Both the position numbers and the translations under genes were made by a program. Positions 54,001 to 64,000 of a DNA stretch of 64,000 bases are shown here, one piece after another (position 1 is the first letter of the stretch; each line of letters opens with the position of its first letter). The notes beneath the pieces are model-generated. The model ran no database searches. It was given only the letters and a program-made list of their open reading frames with translations, and was not told the origin of the DNA. The DNA is from Chondrus crispus (Eukaryota; Rhodophyta; Florideophyceae; Gigartinales; Gigartinaceae), in the NCBI RefSeq assembly GCF_000350225.1, contig NW_005179281.1, positions 1-64,000 on the forward strand. The letters are read 5' to 3'.

Positions 54001-54360
54001 ACGCAGAACCGAAGAGAGCCGTCTTTCTTCGGTACGAGCACCACGGGGGACGCCCACTCGGTGCTCGCGGGTTCGATAACCCCTGCGTTCAAAATCTTGT
54101 TGACCTCCTTCGCGACCATTTCGCGCATGGCCTGGCCCTTCCGATAGGGCATAGAACGAATCGGTTTTGTTCCCGGTTCGAGGGGAATGCGGTGCTCCGT
54201 GGCTTGGATCGTTCCAAGCGCACCGCTCCACAGACTCGAGTCCTTACGGAGCATCTCGAGTACGTGGCCACGGAGCTTGTCATCGTCGATGTATGACAGG
54301 TCGATCTCTTTTTCCCAATCCATCGGTGGATTTTCGGGTTGTTTTTGCTGGTGGAGCACA
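51058..54360 (-). pseudogene. pol: Family B pol (copy 2), in a chimeric element
   Basis: Reverse transcriptase, RNase H, integrase and chromodomain read leftwards, closely matching 5639-8945. RT from about 54340 has SPVVLVPKKDG, FCVDYRRLN, LTTLDCNSGYWQI-like and YLDDVIVFS near 53700. RNase H is at 52698-53183, integrase at 51885-52535 and chromodomain at 51058-51423. Lesions: TAA at 53667 (Glu to stop), TGA at 53190 (Trp to stop), a stop at 51885 (Ser to stop) and frameshifts near 51540 and 52690. A 9-base deletion near 52133 removes the first catalytic Asp of integrase (SLGIDILGP becomes SLAIGP). It ends at the hairpin 51063-51082 and a purine tract. Confidence 0.9.
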
Positions 54361-54855
54361 GTACCCCTCGCCGTCGGTTGGCATAAAGGTGACCGTTCGT
54401 CCGGGTCGACCCCCTGCCCCCGGCGGTGGTCTTATCGTCGGAGTTGGATCGGCCAACTCCTACTCCACCGACTTGATCGGTCAAGTCTGTCAGGTGTAGC
54501 GCGTGCGCGAGCCCCTCGGAGACCTTACGTTTGGGAGTGAGGATCGCGAGGGGGTTGCGCTTCGCGTATCCCACGACGGTGTGCTTCGGAAGCCTCTTTT
54601 CTCGTCGTGAGAAATTCGCGACGATGAAGTCGAAGGTCTGATTCGGTAGGACCTCCGCGACGCCATTCGTCAGCTTCACTTCATGTCGGTGTTGGAGTGA
54701 GGGCTTGGGTTCCAGGAACACGAGGCCCCTCCCCGCGGTTGTCACACGCACGCGGGCTTGTGACATCGCGTGGATGGTAACCCAGCGGGCGATTCGGATC
54801 GTTTGCGGGGCCTCCTCGCGTACGTCTGGCCGACCCGTGTGTCGCCCGTGACGGA
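54360..54855 (-). pseudogene. Family B protease-RT linker
   Basis: The ORF 54089-54943 contains SQARVRVTTAGRGLVFLEP, VTLTNG-like KLTNGVAEVLPN and FDFIVANFS. This is the pattern of the linker between protease and RT in Ty3 elements. A Ser/Arg-rich tail leads into the RT at about 54340. The B protease itself is missing: family A sequence begins near 54855. Confidence 0.65.
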
Positions 54856-54864
54856 CTCTACGAA

Positions 54865-55970
54865 GTTCGTAGATGCCGACGCTGAGAGCTCTTCCGATCG
54901 TTCGCCAGGCTGGTCCTCGCGGCCTTGATCCCACGGTTCGCATCTTGTCTCGCCCGTAGGCGTCTTGGTAGAATTAGGAAAATTATTCCTTCTGCCTTTC
55001 TTGAATTTCGAGAACTTCACCGATGGTGGTTTTGCTCTCGAGCACGGCTTTCGGGTGCGGTAATAATTCTGCCACCACTTGGCCTTTTTGCACCCTGACA
55101 GGGTACGTTCTAAAATTCGCAGCGAGTAAACGAAATGGCCTGTCAGGCTCAATCTGAACGACACCATTCGTGCACGTCAACCCGTGCCTTTCGTGCAACG
55201 ACACGTACGGCTGAAACACAACCAAGCCCGCCCTCTTCGAGGTGCATTCAACGACGCGTTGCCTCCCTGGCTCGATAGTCGTGGCTCTTTCCACTTTTAC
55301 CTTCGGGGAAACTCGCTCCCCCTTTCCATCATTCTCGTCCTCTCCCGGGAAGAGATTCTTCTTCCCTTTTCTCGGCGAGAACCGCCTAACTATCGGAACC
55401 TCAGACAAATCCGCCAACTCAACCGTTTTCTTCCTTGGATAAATTGTTTCCACAAACCGGTCACAGTAATCCGCGCCTAGAATTAGCGGGACTGCGAGTT
55501 TTTCACATAGAATAAACTGGGCTGCGGCCACGAAACGTCCAAGCCTCACAGGCATTTCAATTGTGCCGAGAGTTCGGAGTGGCCGGTTGTTCGCATCGCT
55601 GATGTCCTGGGTCGCTCCGAAGGACACTAGAGATTCCATTCCAGCCGGGAGTTTCGATTTTCGCACAAGGTTTGGTCCTGCGCCGGTGTCTAATACAGAC
55701 AACACCCGGCTCATCAATCCAACCGTTGGTCCAATGTCCGCGTAAACTTTTGAAGTTTTTTTGCGCAAGAACCAAGATCTTCTCGGGACTCTCCCTTCGC
55801 TTAACCCTGTACGAGGGTCTCCGAATTTCTTCCAGTGGACGATCCTTGACTCGACTCAAGATTTTCTTCACTTGAGTCGGCCCCTTCGGCTTATCCACCA
55901 ATCCAACAACCTCCTCATCGAGGCCTAATTTTTCCCTTAGGGACGTGAAACGGGGCTGAGCCCCAGGCAC
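54865..55970 (-). pseudogene. Family A protease (copy 3)
   Basis: Two overlapping frames (55557-55970 and 54983-55768) match the protease at 40616-41770. They have the DTGAG motif near 55690, LILGADYCDRF near 55475 and the linker KRAGLVVFQPYVSLHERHG. A frameshift lies near 55745 (after the LAQKNFK region). Family A identity can be followed to about 54865 (TPTGETRCEP, ELSASAST) and then stops abruptly at the junction with family B. Confidence 0.85.
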
Positions 55971-56017
55971 AGTACGTCGACTCTGTGCCTATCGCAACTC
56001 ATGCGAGATTCCCCTCT

Positions 56018-58957
56018 CTAGTTTTCCTGCTGCTGCGGGTTCTTCTTAACCTCCGACCAGGGTCCCGCGCCTGGCCCTCTTGACCGTCGGTTCGGCCCGT
56101 TGCCGGAGGCACTCGGTGTGCTCGCCGTCTGAAAATCGAACCAATATTTGACCCTCAAATAATTGGTTGATGGAATCCCCAAGCTCTCCATCGGAGACAA
56201 CGCCTCGTAGTTCCCCAGAACTTTGTGCATTTCCAGAAGGGAAAGCATGCACTTGGTCGCGGTGTGCCCCTTTTCGTGGCAATGAAAGCATATGAGCCCA
56301 TGCTTCTTGACGGGGTAGTGCGGCCTCGGTCGTCCGTTGGCCTGCGGCCTTCCTGTCCAGCCTGAAAGTCGGAACTGGGTACCCTTGTCCTCCATCGGGA
56401 GGAGCGGCGACGGCGTGTGGCCGCGCCCTTAGAATGTTAATGTCGTGCACTACAGCCACGTGTGGCGGCCGTAGGCAGAGCGACGCGCGTTCGGACGCGT
56501 AAGGAAATTCGGGAGACCACCCGGTGGATGACCGCAACCGGGATCCGGGCGCGGCTTGCGCTGTAGAAAAGTAGCAAGGTAGTCAGCAATAAAGAGGAAG
56601 AATTAAAGCAAAAAACAGGACGAACTGAGCAGATAGCACAGTAGTTAACGTAGCGCTTGCGCGGTAGGATCGACGCGCGCGGGGAAGGCATTTGGGATTC
56701 CAGGGGTGTAGATGGCTCGGTCGGTATGGGCGAGCCAGTACCGAGTCGAGGCTACAACCTAGAATCCAGAACCCAAGGTAAAAGACCCGAGGCTTCGTGC
56801 CTCTTTACTTTGAGTATCGGGTTGACTATATAGTCCCCCGTCGCCGTAATGGCGAAGCTAAATTATAATGTAAATTAGAATACCTAGGAAAGAACGGGTG
56901 TAGCCCCGAGGGGACCAAGTACAGCCCCTATAGGCCCTATGGGATGCGGAGGGATAACACTTGTCCACGGGGAGGTCCGGTAGAGCGGCAGGGGAGTCCA
57001 CGGGTACCCGTGGTACACGTGGTGGCGGCCAGCGCGATTTTGGCCGGTAAGGACAGCTGTCCCGCTCCATAGTACAGTGCACTACAGTTAATACGGGATC
57101 CGTGGTGTCGCTGTGCAACTCCGTCGCGCACGTGGGCTTCTGTAGAGTGGACGTCCCACTCCCTCCGTATTTTCCGTATCCGTAGCCCTTCGATGGCTCA
57201 TAAAATTTGCCTCCAGCGACAAAAGCTCCGTCATAATAATTTTCGTTGCTCCTTTGCGCACTGCGTCCCTCCGAGCCTGAAATTGAATCTGCCAGATGAA
57301 CTACGGCGCTACTTTTCCGAATCGGGTGAGGTGCCTTCGGCTTGCTCCCCACCCTCAGCGTCGCTGGTGCTTGGATCGTGACCTTTTTGGTCTTCCTCTC
57401 CTTGGCGCGGCTCGCCGAGCCATGCGCCTTAGCGTAATTTGCCAGCCTTAGAAACGAAATGTCCCGATTATCTTGACGATACTGAGACACCATGGGCTTG
57501 ATGCTCGCTTCTAGCCCCTCGATGAACATAGTCATCTGCTCTTCCATTGAATAGACATTTCCAAATCTAATACTCGCGTCTGTCAGACGGATGTAGAATT
57601 CCATCTCGTCTTCAGACGGTCTCTGTTGAACTTCTCGCAACGCGACAACGGCTTGGCGGATCGCCTCATCGGTGGCGAAACTTCTCAATAACCATTGTAC
57701 GGCCTCCGGCCAGACTGACACCTTCCCATGATGGGACCCGGCCGTCTGTGACCCAGAAGTGTACTGTCTCAAGGCGATGCCTCCAAGGAACTCGGGCAGC
57801 AAGCGAATTGCTTGCCCCTCGTTCATTTCTTGAGTATCAAATTCCTGAACCAACACGGCGAAAAAATCGAACACAAGGACCCCGTCTTCTCCAGAAAACG
57901 TGTTGCCCCTCTTCACCTTCGGTGGTATGTATCTTCTAATTTTTCGCACGGCGGTCCGTCGAGAACTTGACAAATATGTCTGCGGGTTTCTCAGACGGTA
58001 CGTCCGGTACGATAAAAGTTTCTTGAAGAGATAGTTGGTCGGATTCAGCTCCCCCAACTCCTCCCAACGCGGCCTCCGTCGCGTAGCGACGTCCTCTGGC
58101 TCAGTGTTCTTGTCTCTCCGCGAGGCGGACGAAGTGATCCCGCCCCGTCTGGAGGTAATTTTCTTGCCCTGCAAAATTCCATTTCCTCCCTCTGAAAGAT
58201 GTTCGGAATCGCCGGCATGGTTCGACGAACCGTTGTCACCATCTTCGGAAAGACCATTCGACTCGGTCATTGAGTGTTGGTCCTCCGGCTCGTCACTACA
58301 GTGACTCTTGCTCCTGCGTCGCAGATTCTTCTTCGAACTCTTCGACTTGGAACTTTGCTGTACGGGGGCATTGTCCTTCTTCGATCGACGGTCGCCTTCT
58401 CGACCCGTAGGGAGCGGCTCTTGGCTGGCGGCCTGCTCAAGGTCCTTGAGACGATGAGCGGCGCGGTCAAACCTGTCGTCGATACTGCTTCCAAATTTAC
58501 CTAAGGACTCCGAAGCTTGATTCGCGTCGCGCCTTTCGTCCTTGACTGAAAGTTTCAACGAAGCTGGGATCTCCGGCTCCAGACCGTCGGTCCCATCACC
58601 TTGCTCCTTCTCGACGAGATCCACTCGAGCAGATAGCTCTCCTAACACCGTGTGGAACTCAGACGCTTGTAACTCCAGTTGCTTCCGGACGAGGGCTAAT
58701 TCAGCCTCGAGATTTTTCGTCATCTCTTGGCGAATTTCCTCGCCTATCTCCTCGAACCTGTAGGATAGGCCCTATCCCGACAAGTATAACCGGGTTATTC
58801 TTGTCGGCTTCAATCCCGGTCGGGGATTCTTGACCTTCGGGATCCGTGGCCGTATTGGCCTGGCTTCGGGTGCGAGGACCTCGCGGGATCCTCGACGCCC
58901 TTGCCGATCCGATTCTGCTTGCCCCGGGACCGACATCCCCGGGGCGCTTGTCGACAT
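56018..58957 (-). pseudogene. gag: Family A gag (copy 3), split by LTR-D
   Basis: It starts MSTSAPG at 58957 but loses a base near 58935. It has an insertion of about 24 bases near 58775, so the open part begins at MTKNLEAELALV (58723). The coiled coil, Ser/Lys linker and capsid block (YRTYRLRNPQT, DGVLVFDFFAVLVQEFD) are clear. A solo LTR-D (56441-57086) interrupts the gene. The zinc knuckle CFHCHEKGHTATKC lies beyond it, near 56270, and the frame ends at a TAG at 56018-56020. It is homologous throughout to 41737-44124. Confidence 0.88.
56436..57091 (-). repeat. Solo LTR-D with target duplication GTTAA
   Basis: The LTR is 56441-57086 (646 bp), flanked by GTTAA at 56436-56440 and 57087-57091. 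On the minus strand it starts TGTAGTGCACTGT and ends GTGCACGACA, like 24375-25020. It is inserted in family A gag. Confidence 0.92.
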
Positions 58958-59099
58958 GGTCCGTTTCCAAAAACAAACCTAACTTCACACCAAAAAATAG
59001 AAAACGCTACAGCACCTAAATAAACATACGCCGCAGAAACCACTGATATAGTCCGTTTCCACTTACGTAGTTTCTAGGTGGGGTCTCCTGTACACTAGA

Positions 59100-59117
59100 T
59101 TCTAGGTCGGGAGACCA
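59100..59117 (-). other. Primer-binding site, chimeric element
   Basis: The minus strand reads TGGTCTCCCGACCTAGAA, four bases inside LTR-A. Confidence 0.85.
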
Positions 59118-59121
59118 CTTA

Positions 59122-60170
59122 TGTAGTGCAATGCGCCTGTCAGGCAGAGACCGCGATCCGATAGTCCAGCAAAAACAATAACAGCAACAAAAAGAAGAAC
59201 TGCCGGCGGCACAGCGCTACAGAGTGTCCGACTCTCCCTTCTCCGTTTGAACGAGCTTGCGACTCCTAGTAGCTCAGATCTCTGATAGGGGGGGCACAGA
59301 GAAATAGCCCGGCCCGGGATCGATGTGGTAGAGACTTGCGAAGAGAACCGCTCGACGAATGTGGGGTGGGGCGTGTACTTAGGTACCCCGGTTCCACTGG
59401 GTGGTAAGGCCAATGCTCGTTGAGCTTCTTCGACACCTTGTAACGCGACAAGGCCTTCGACGGGGGCGTCGCAACGCAGCCCGACGGGATGAAATGAAAG
59501 TAGCAGCGCTACACCAACTGTGCCGCCCGATGGCTCGAAACACCTCTACCGGTTTGGTCGCAACCGAGGCCGATGGCACCAACACTGGCTTGTACACACG
59601 ACAAAGCCCTTCGAGGGAGACGTCGTTGCAACAGTCTCCGTCGTAAATTGGGTCACAGTAGCAGCGCTACGTCAACTGTGCCGCCCGATGGCAAAGCCAC
59701 GTACACCGGTTCGGTCGCAACCGAGGCCGATGGCACCAACACAAGATAAGGGAAAATAGGTAGAATTAGAGATAGAAAAGGATAGGGAAATAAAAGAAAA
59801 GGAAAGAGAACCCCCGAGCGCAAAGGATAAGGTAATCTGTAGTATAAGGGAATGTCTTGTGAAAGACCGACTTCGACCAAGGCGATATCAGACTCTGGCA
59901 ACTCGGGTTACCTTTACTGACTTGGTGGTCAGCGGGCTAAGATATACATCGCCCAGCCGGAGCCACTACAGTAGCTCGTGGCGCTAGAGCCTAGATCTAA
60001 TCTAATATCAGCAAAATTAATACTGACTAATTAACTAAATAAAATTAATAATTAGAATGAAAACTGTGCAAATATTCACACGTGTGTCCCCCAATCCCGG
60101 ACTACAGTATTCACATTCCAACTTAGTTTCTTTTCACTTCACCCCCTGTAAGCCCCCATATTGCACTACA
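59122..60170 (-). repeat. LTR-A, 5' LTR (1049 bp)
   Basis: Terminal TGTAGTGCAAT and ATTGCACTACA, with the primer-binding site on the left. It belongs to the chimeric element whose far end carries LTR-B. It has two GTAGCAGCGCTAC modules, near 59500 and 59657, and a CCTTGT...ACAAGG stem near 59433-59450. Confidence 0.9.
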
Positions 60171-60823
60171 GACAGCACCCGAAAAACACCCTCACGACCG
60201 CCGGGGTGGACGATAAGGGAAAAACGCGAAGAGGACCCCCTCGCGGGACGCGCGAGGAGAGGTACGACGAGGATTCCGCGCCTCGCCGCGCCACAAACAC
60301 CCGCGCCAAGAAGAAAAAGGAGATGCCATCGGCGCGGCGGGCGTCTCTGGGTCGCCGCTCCGGGTACCGACTTTCCCCCCCCCGACGCGCGCTAAGACCC
60401 CGCCAGCAGAACCCCACGTCAAAGACCGTCAAACAAACTACGCTACAGCCTCATCGCCGCCGCTTCGTTCGGCGCGACCCCGCCACACGTACCAGGCCAT
60501 CTTACCGCCTTAGCGGCAAACGCACACCCCCTCGACGGGGGTCGGACCAGATCCGCGTAAAAGGGGACAGGAAAGACGTCCTCGAGGGACGATCAACCGC
60601 CACCGTCAAGACCAACGCGAAGCGGACGGAACCTCGCAGCTCAACATCCGCGGTCGACGGGGATCTGATGCTCTGCGTGTCCCTCCCGATGGGGGAGGGA
60701 CAAACCCCGATCCCGACCACGGCTTCCGCGTGACGAGAGGGAGTGCCCCGACGGCCATCCACGTGCTCCGTGCCTACCTCCACGGATGGTGTGGGATGGA
60801 AAACTCGTAGAGGGTGGCCCCGC
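60171..60823. other. Unassigned GC-rich sequence between two LTR-A copies
   Basis: A plus-strand ORF (60161-60733) is very rich in Arg, Lys, Pro and Thr and looks like chance translation of GC-rich DNA. It may be a remnant of a family B 3' region. Nothing recognised. Confidence 0.35.
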
Positions 60824-61831
60824 TGTGGTGCAATGCGCCTGGTAGGCAGTGGACAAGGTCGAAGACCCTCACGGCCCGAAAACAAACAAACGAAACAACC
60901 AAAGCAGCCGGCGGCGCAATGCCACGGAGTGTTCGGAGCTCCCTTTCTCTTTATGCGGGCTTGCGGCCCGCGGTAGCTCGAATCCCTAAAAAGGGGGCGC
61001 AAAGGAAGAAAAGCCCGGCCCGGGATTATAGGTGTGGTGAAGACTTGAAAAGACAAATGCTCGAGGAGTGCGGGGTGTCTAGGCAGATCGAACCCGCTGG
61101 GTCGGAAATCCAATGCTCGTGGACGGCCTTGATACCTTATACCCTTGATAAGGTCTTCGACAGGGACTTCGCAACGTAGCCCGTCGGGAAAGAAGAAAAC
61201 GTAGCAGCTCTACACCGTCGTACTGCCCGATGGCAAAGTACCAACACCGGATCGGTCGCAACCAGATTCCGATGGAACCAACTCTGAGAAAAGCACCACT
61301 GGTGCACCAACACAGAAGCTCGATGGCTAATGACGTCACGTTGCGGATCGCAATCCTACAAGGTGGGACCAACTCAAGGTTAAGGGAAATTAGGAAAGGG
61401 AAATAAAGGATAGGGAAATAAAGGATAGGGAAATAAAGGATGGGGGAATAAAGGAAAAAGAAAGGGGAACCCTGAGCGTTGAAGGATGCCGTAGGCTTAT
61501 GTAAAAGGGAGCGTCTTGGTAGAGACGGACTTCGACCAAGGAGACATTCAACTGCGGCAACACGGGTTACCTTTACTGACTTGGTGGCCAGTGGGCTAAG
61601 GTATATATCGCCCCGCCGGAGCCACTACAGTAGCTTGCAGCGCTAGATCCTAAATCTAATCTAATGTCAGCCAAATTAATGGTAACTAATTAACTAAATA
61701 AAAGTAATAATTATAATAAAAACTGTGCAATTATTCACACGTGTGTCCACCAACCCCGGACTACAGTACTCACATTCCAACTTAGTTTCCTTTCCCATCA
61801 CCCACCTTGTGCAACCCCTTATTGCACTACA
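60824..61831 (-). repeat. LTR-A, solo or truncated (1008 bp)
   Basis: It starts TGTGGTGCAATG (one change from the usual end) and finishes ATTGCACTACA. There is no primer-binding site on the left and no polypurine tract on the right. It abuts the interior of an LTR-B at 61832. A purine-rich tandem array at 61382-61455 lies inside it. Confidence 0.85.
61382..61455. repeat. Short tandem repeat GGGAAATAAAGGATA
   Basis: About four units of a 15-base purine-rich motif lie within LTR-A. The other LTR-A copies have only one or two units. Confidence 0.8.
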
Positions 61832-62402
61832 CCACCACGCGTGTGCACGTGTACCCCCCTGTGTACGGGGGGCGCGCGCGCCCACACGTGCACACGTGTA
61901 CTACCCCGGAAGGAGGCGCGCACACACGGGTACCACGTGTACTGTGAGCAGCGATGCTGACACCGTACAGTGCAGGCCGACCTGCACTACAGTAGACCAC
62001 TGCAGTACCTCGGTACTATAGTGTTATTATAGAAGTTTGTATATTAAATATGGGCGGACCGACAGCGGAGGGGAGAGGGCAAGCACGGGCTTGTCCAGAA
62101 CCTACCACCTAGGTTCCGCCGGCTTATTCTAGACTACGCGAGCGACGTTTTCGTCTGCCTAGTACGGAGCCCCGCAGATAGTGGTCGCACGCCGAGCAGG
62201 ATCCGCCTCCGCCCGTCTGTACTGGATCGTTACCCAGTACCGCACCGGGGCGTCGAGGCGTCGATCCGCCCATACGCAAACGCAACCACCTCCGATCCTG
62301 CTCTATCACGCTACCCGGGCTCGCCCGGTTCCGATAGCTGGTGGTGCTTCCTTTCCCCGTGCTCTGCTCTGGGGTTATACACCGCGACCCCAGTGCACGA
62401 CA
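61832..62402 (+). repeat. LTR-B, 5'-truncated
   Basis: The first roughly 90 bases are missing at the junction with LTR-A. The hairpins AGTGCAGG...CCTGCACT (near 61971-61990) and TACTGG...CCAGTA (near 62219-62239) and the TATA-like ATTAAATATG near 62045 are present. It ends ACGACA at 62402, three bases before a primer-binding site, so it is a plus-strand 5' LTR. Confidence 0.82.
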
Positions 62403-62405
62403 TTT

Positions 62406-62423
62406 TGGTCTCCCGACCTAGAA
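62406..62423 (+). other. Primer-binding site, family B (plus strand)
   Basis: TGGTCTCCCGACCTAGAA, the same 18 bases as the four minus-strand sites. Confidence 0.85.
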
Positions 62424-62559
62424 GTCTGCGGAGTTTCTAACCCCTTTCTCTTTTCTAATTTTGTGAGGGTGCTCACCACCGTTGACAAGTGTTTCAAGAC
62501 ATGGTGTTCGGGTCGGAGAGTTCCCGAGAAACCCGTCCTCGAGACGTTCCCGCGCCCGT

Positions 62560-63687
62560 TGCGACGTGGATAACTCGGAGCTGCCGCGAGGCGCTCCGAG
62601 AAGCCGAAAGGTTTACGCTCAAAACGGTGGCGGAGAAACGCCCAGCGCAATAGTCGGCGTTGCGAGAGAACCTCAACTCCTTCGTGGAGGAAACCGTCGC
62701 CATGCAGGCGGATGTGCAATCCGCGCGCGAGCGCGATCGACTCTTCGCCCTGGAAGGCGTATTGACCAAGGCTTGGTAAGAAGATATCGACGCCAGGGTC
62801 AAGGAGACGACCCTCTCTCTGAAAATGGAGATCGCTACTGTAACGGAGGAACTCAAGTCCCTCCGTCAGGAAATATCCGTCCTCAAGACGTACCGCCCCG
62901 ATCCGGCGCCTGTTACACAGAACGGATCGGCGACGCTCACCACAGCCATTGCTGCTGTTAAGCCTCCGGTCACTGCCGGAGCTCCCACGACACCCCCCTC
63001 GGGTAAAGTGCCAATCACCTCCCTGAGAGGAGAGTTACCTCCGTTGAACGAGAACTTACTCTTGTCCAACGTTACCATCCCGGCGCTACAGGCCGCGGAG
63101 ATACCCGTCCCTCAGTGGGGACCGGTCCCCAATTATTCGCCAACCCGATGGCGTCAACAGTCCCGGTAGGGGCGTTCCCCGAGGAAGCCCCCGCCGGACA
63201 GAACCACCTTGAGGGTGAATTACCCTCCCGGAATCCCCCGGGAGGAAATCCCGACTCTGGGGGAAGCTCCGACGGCGATGACGAGGGACGACGAAAAAAG
63301 TCCAAGCCAAGCCGGAAGAAAAGGGACTCTCGACGTCGAAAGGGGGGCAAGAGTGCCTACCCGCCATCCAAGGGACCCTCCTCGTCGTACTCGAGCTCAG
63401 TCTCGTCTTCGACCTTCGACTCGGAATCGGATTCCGAGTCAGAGTCACTCACGGCCCCGTTGCCGACGTTTGGCTCCAGGCAGAAGCACCTCTCCGTCTG
63501 GAAGCCGACGAACCACCACTTTAGGGGTGTATGTAATTACCGAGCATATCGCCTCGCTGACACGAGGCAGACCGTGAATGATAGGGTCTACGCCTCGACC
63601 CGTAAGAAGGTACAGTACCTCCTCGTGGTGATGGGAGATTACAAGTTCAGCGGGGGGGACCCGATCAGAGTCATAAGTGTGGTATAA
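62560..63687 (+). pseudogene. gag: Family B-like gag, decayed 5' part
   Basis: An N-terminal coiled coil reads LRENLNSFVEETVAMQADVQ and, after a TAA near 62777, VTEELKSLRQEISVLKTY (ORF 62825-63169). The frame then shifts to 63115-63687, which has a Ser/Lys-rich linker and the capsid start NYRAYRLADTRQTV...FSGGDPIRV. That block matches YRMYRLD...FDGTDPIQL in the gag at 45602-48229. It ends at a stop at 63685-63687 within the capsid, so the remainder is lost or frameshifted. Confidence 0.75.
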
Positions 63688-64000
63688 CTACCTTCGTCCA
63701 GACCACTCGGAAACGAGGGGGGCTAGAGGTAAGGGAGCGCGCTCCGGTGGGTAACCCACGCGCGAACGCAAACCGTACGGATGGACTCGAAAAGAGGGAA
63801 GGCTCACGTGGCCAGTGACGCGCAGCCGGTCGGTGGTGTTAGATCCGGACGGCCGGTCACGGGTTAGAAGCCTGAGACTAAAAGGGAAACCGGAACGGGA
63901 TAACAATTAGCCGTCAAGGGAAGGGAGGCGAGTCTGCCTCCTCTTTACTGGGACGGGCAGGTGTCCCCGGTCTTAACCCCTAAATGGGACGCCAGGACAC
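63688..64000. other. Sequence after decayed B gag
   Basis: No further gag motif is seen in the three forward frames. One short minus-strand ORF is present. It may be diverged or rearranged element sequence. Confidence 0.35.

Noticed and set aside
62482-62961. 159-codon ORF opposite the minus ORF 62494-62856
   Set aside because: The true gag frame here is a coiled coil with an internal TAA; these two ORFs are shadows.
3000-64000. Host genes, tRNA or rRNA genes, CRISPR arrays
   Set aside because: I looked on both strands and found none I could support; the regularly spaced hairpins in LTR-B are not CRISPR repeats, since each stem differs and there are no unique spacers of constant length.

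Overview
This is a 64 kb stretch of a eukaryotic nuclear genome, and every feature I can identify in it is a transposable element. I see no host gene, rRNA, tRNA or CRISPR array. It holds fragments or copies of three Ty3/gypsy (Metaviridae-type, chromodomain-bearing) retrotransposon families, which I call A, B and C. It also holds a solo LTR of a fourth kind (D, present twice) and one piggyBac-type DNA transposon. Family C's protein style reminds me of oomycete Ty3 elements, but the host lineage cannot be fixed from this window.

Layout. 1-2999: 5' end of a minus-strand family A element (gag fragment, primer-binding site, LTR-A). 3000-5573: 3' region, polypurine tract and LTR-B of a plus-strand family B element. 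5574-15683: a B element without gag, with a decayed pol, a 6 kb 3' region carrying antisense ORFs, and LTR-B. About 15685-23400: a piggyBac-type transposon, interrupted at 18038-23225 by a complete 5188-bp family C element with target duplication ATGCC. 23426-25586: palindromic repeats and a solo LTR-D with duplication GCAAA. 25587-31440: an LTR-B stump, then two nearly identical family A 3' LTRs around an antisense ORF. 31441-45359: a long minus-strand family A body (antisense ORF copy 2, decayed pol, intact-length protease and gag ORFs, 5' LTR). 45602-48977: B gag, primer-binding site and LTR-B on the minus strand. 48978-60170: a chimera in which family A gag-protease is joined to family B pol; its gag is split by a second LTR-D (duplication GTTAA). 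60171-64000: a further LTR-A, a truncated LTR-B, a primer-binding site and a decayed B gag.

Families A and B share a primer-binding site (TGGTCTCCCGACCTAGAA) and a long region between pol and the 3' LTR. In both, that region carries a roughly 600-codon reading frame on the strand opposite gag-pol. I do not recognise this protein. It is present in two diverged family A copies, and some motifs and its position recur in family B. This antisense ORF system is the best candidate here for something undescribed.

The second notable signal is RNA- or DNA-level structure. LTR-B carries a chain of strong hairpins whose stems change sequence between copies while keeping their pairing. A hairpin, TGA stop and polypurine tract module occurs both at the end of B pol and again just before the 3' LTR. 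All pol genes of A and B here carry stops or frameshifts; the only open major proteins are A gag (795 aa), A protease (384 aa) and C pol (1190 aa).
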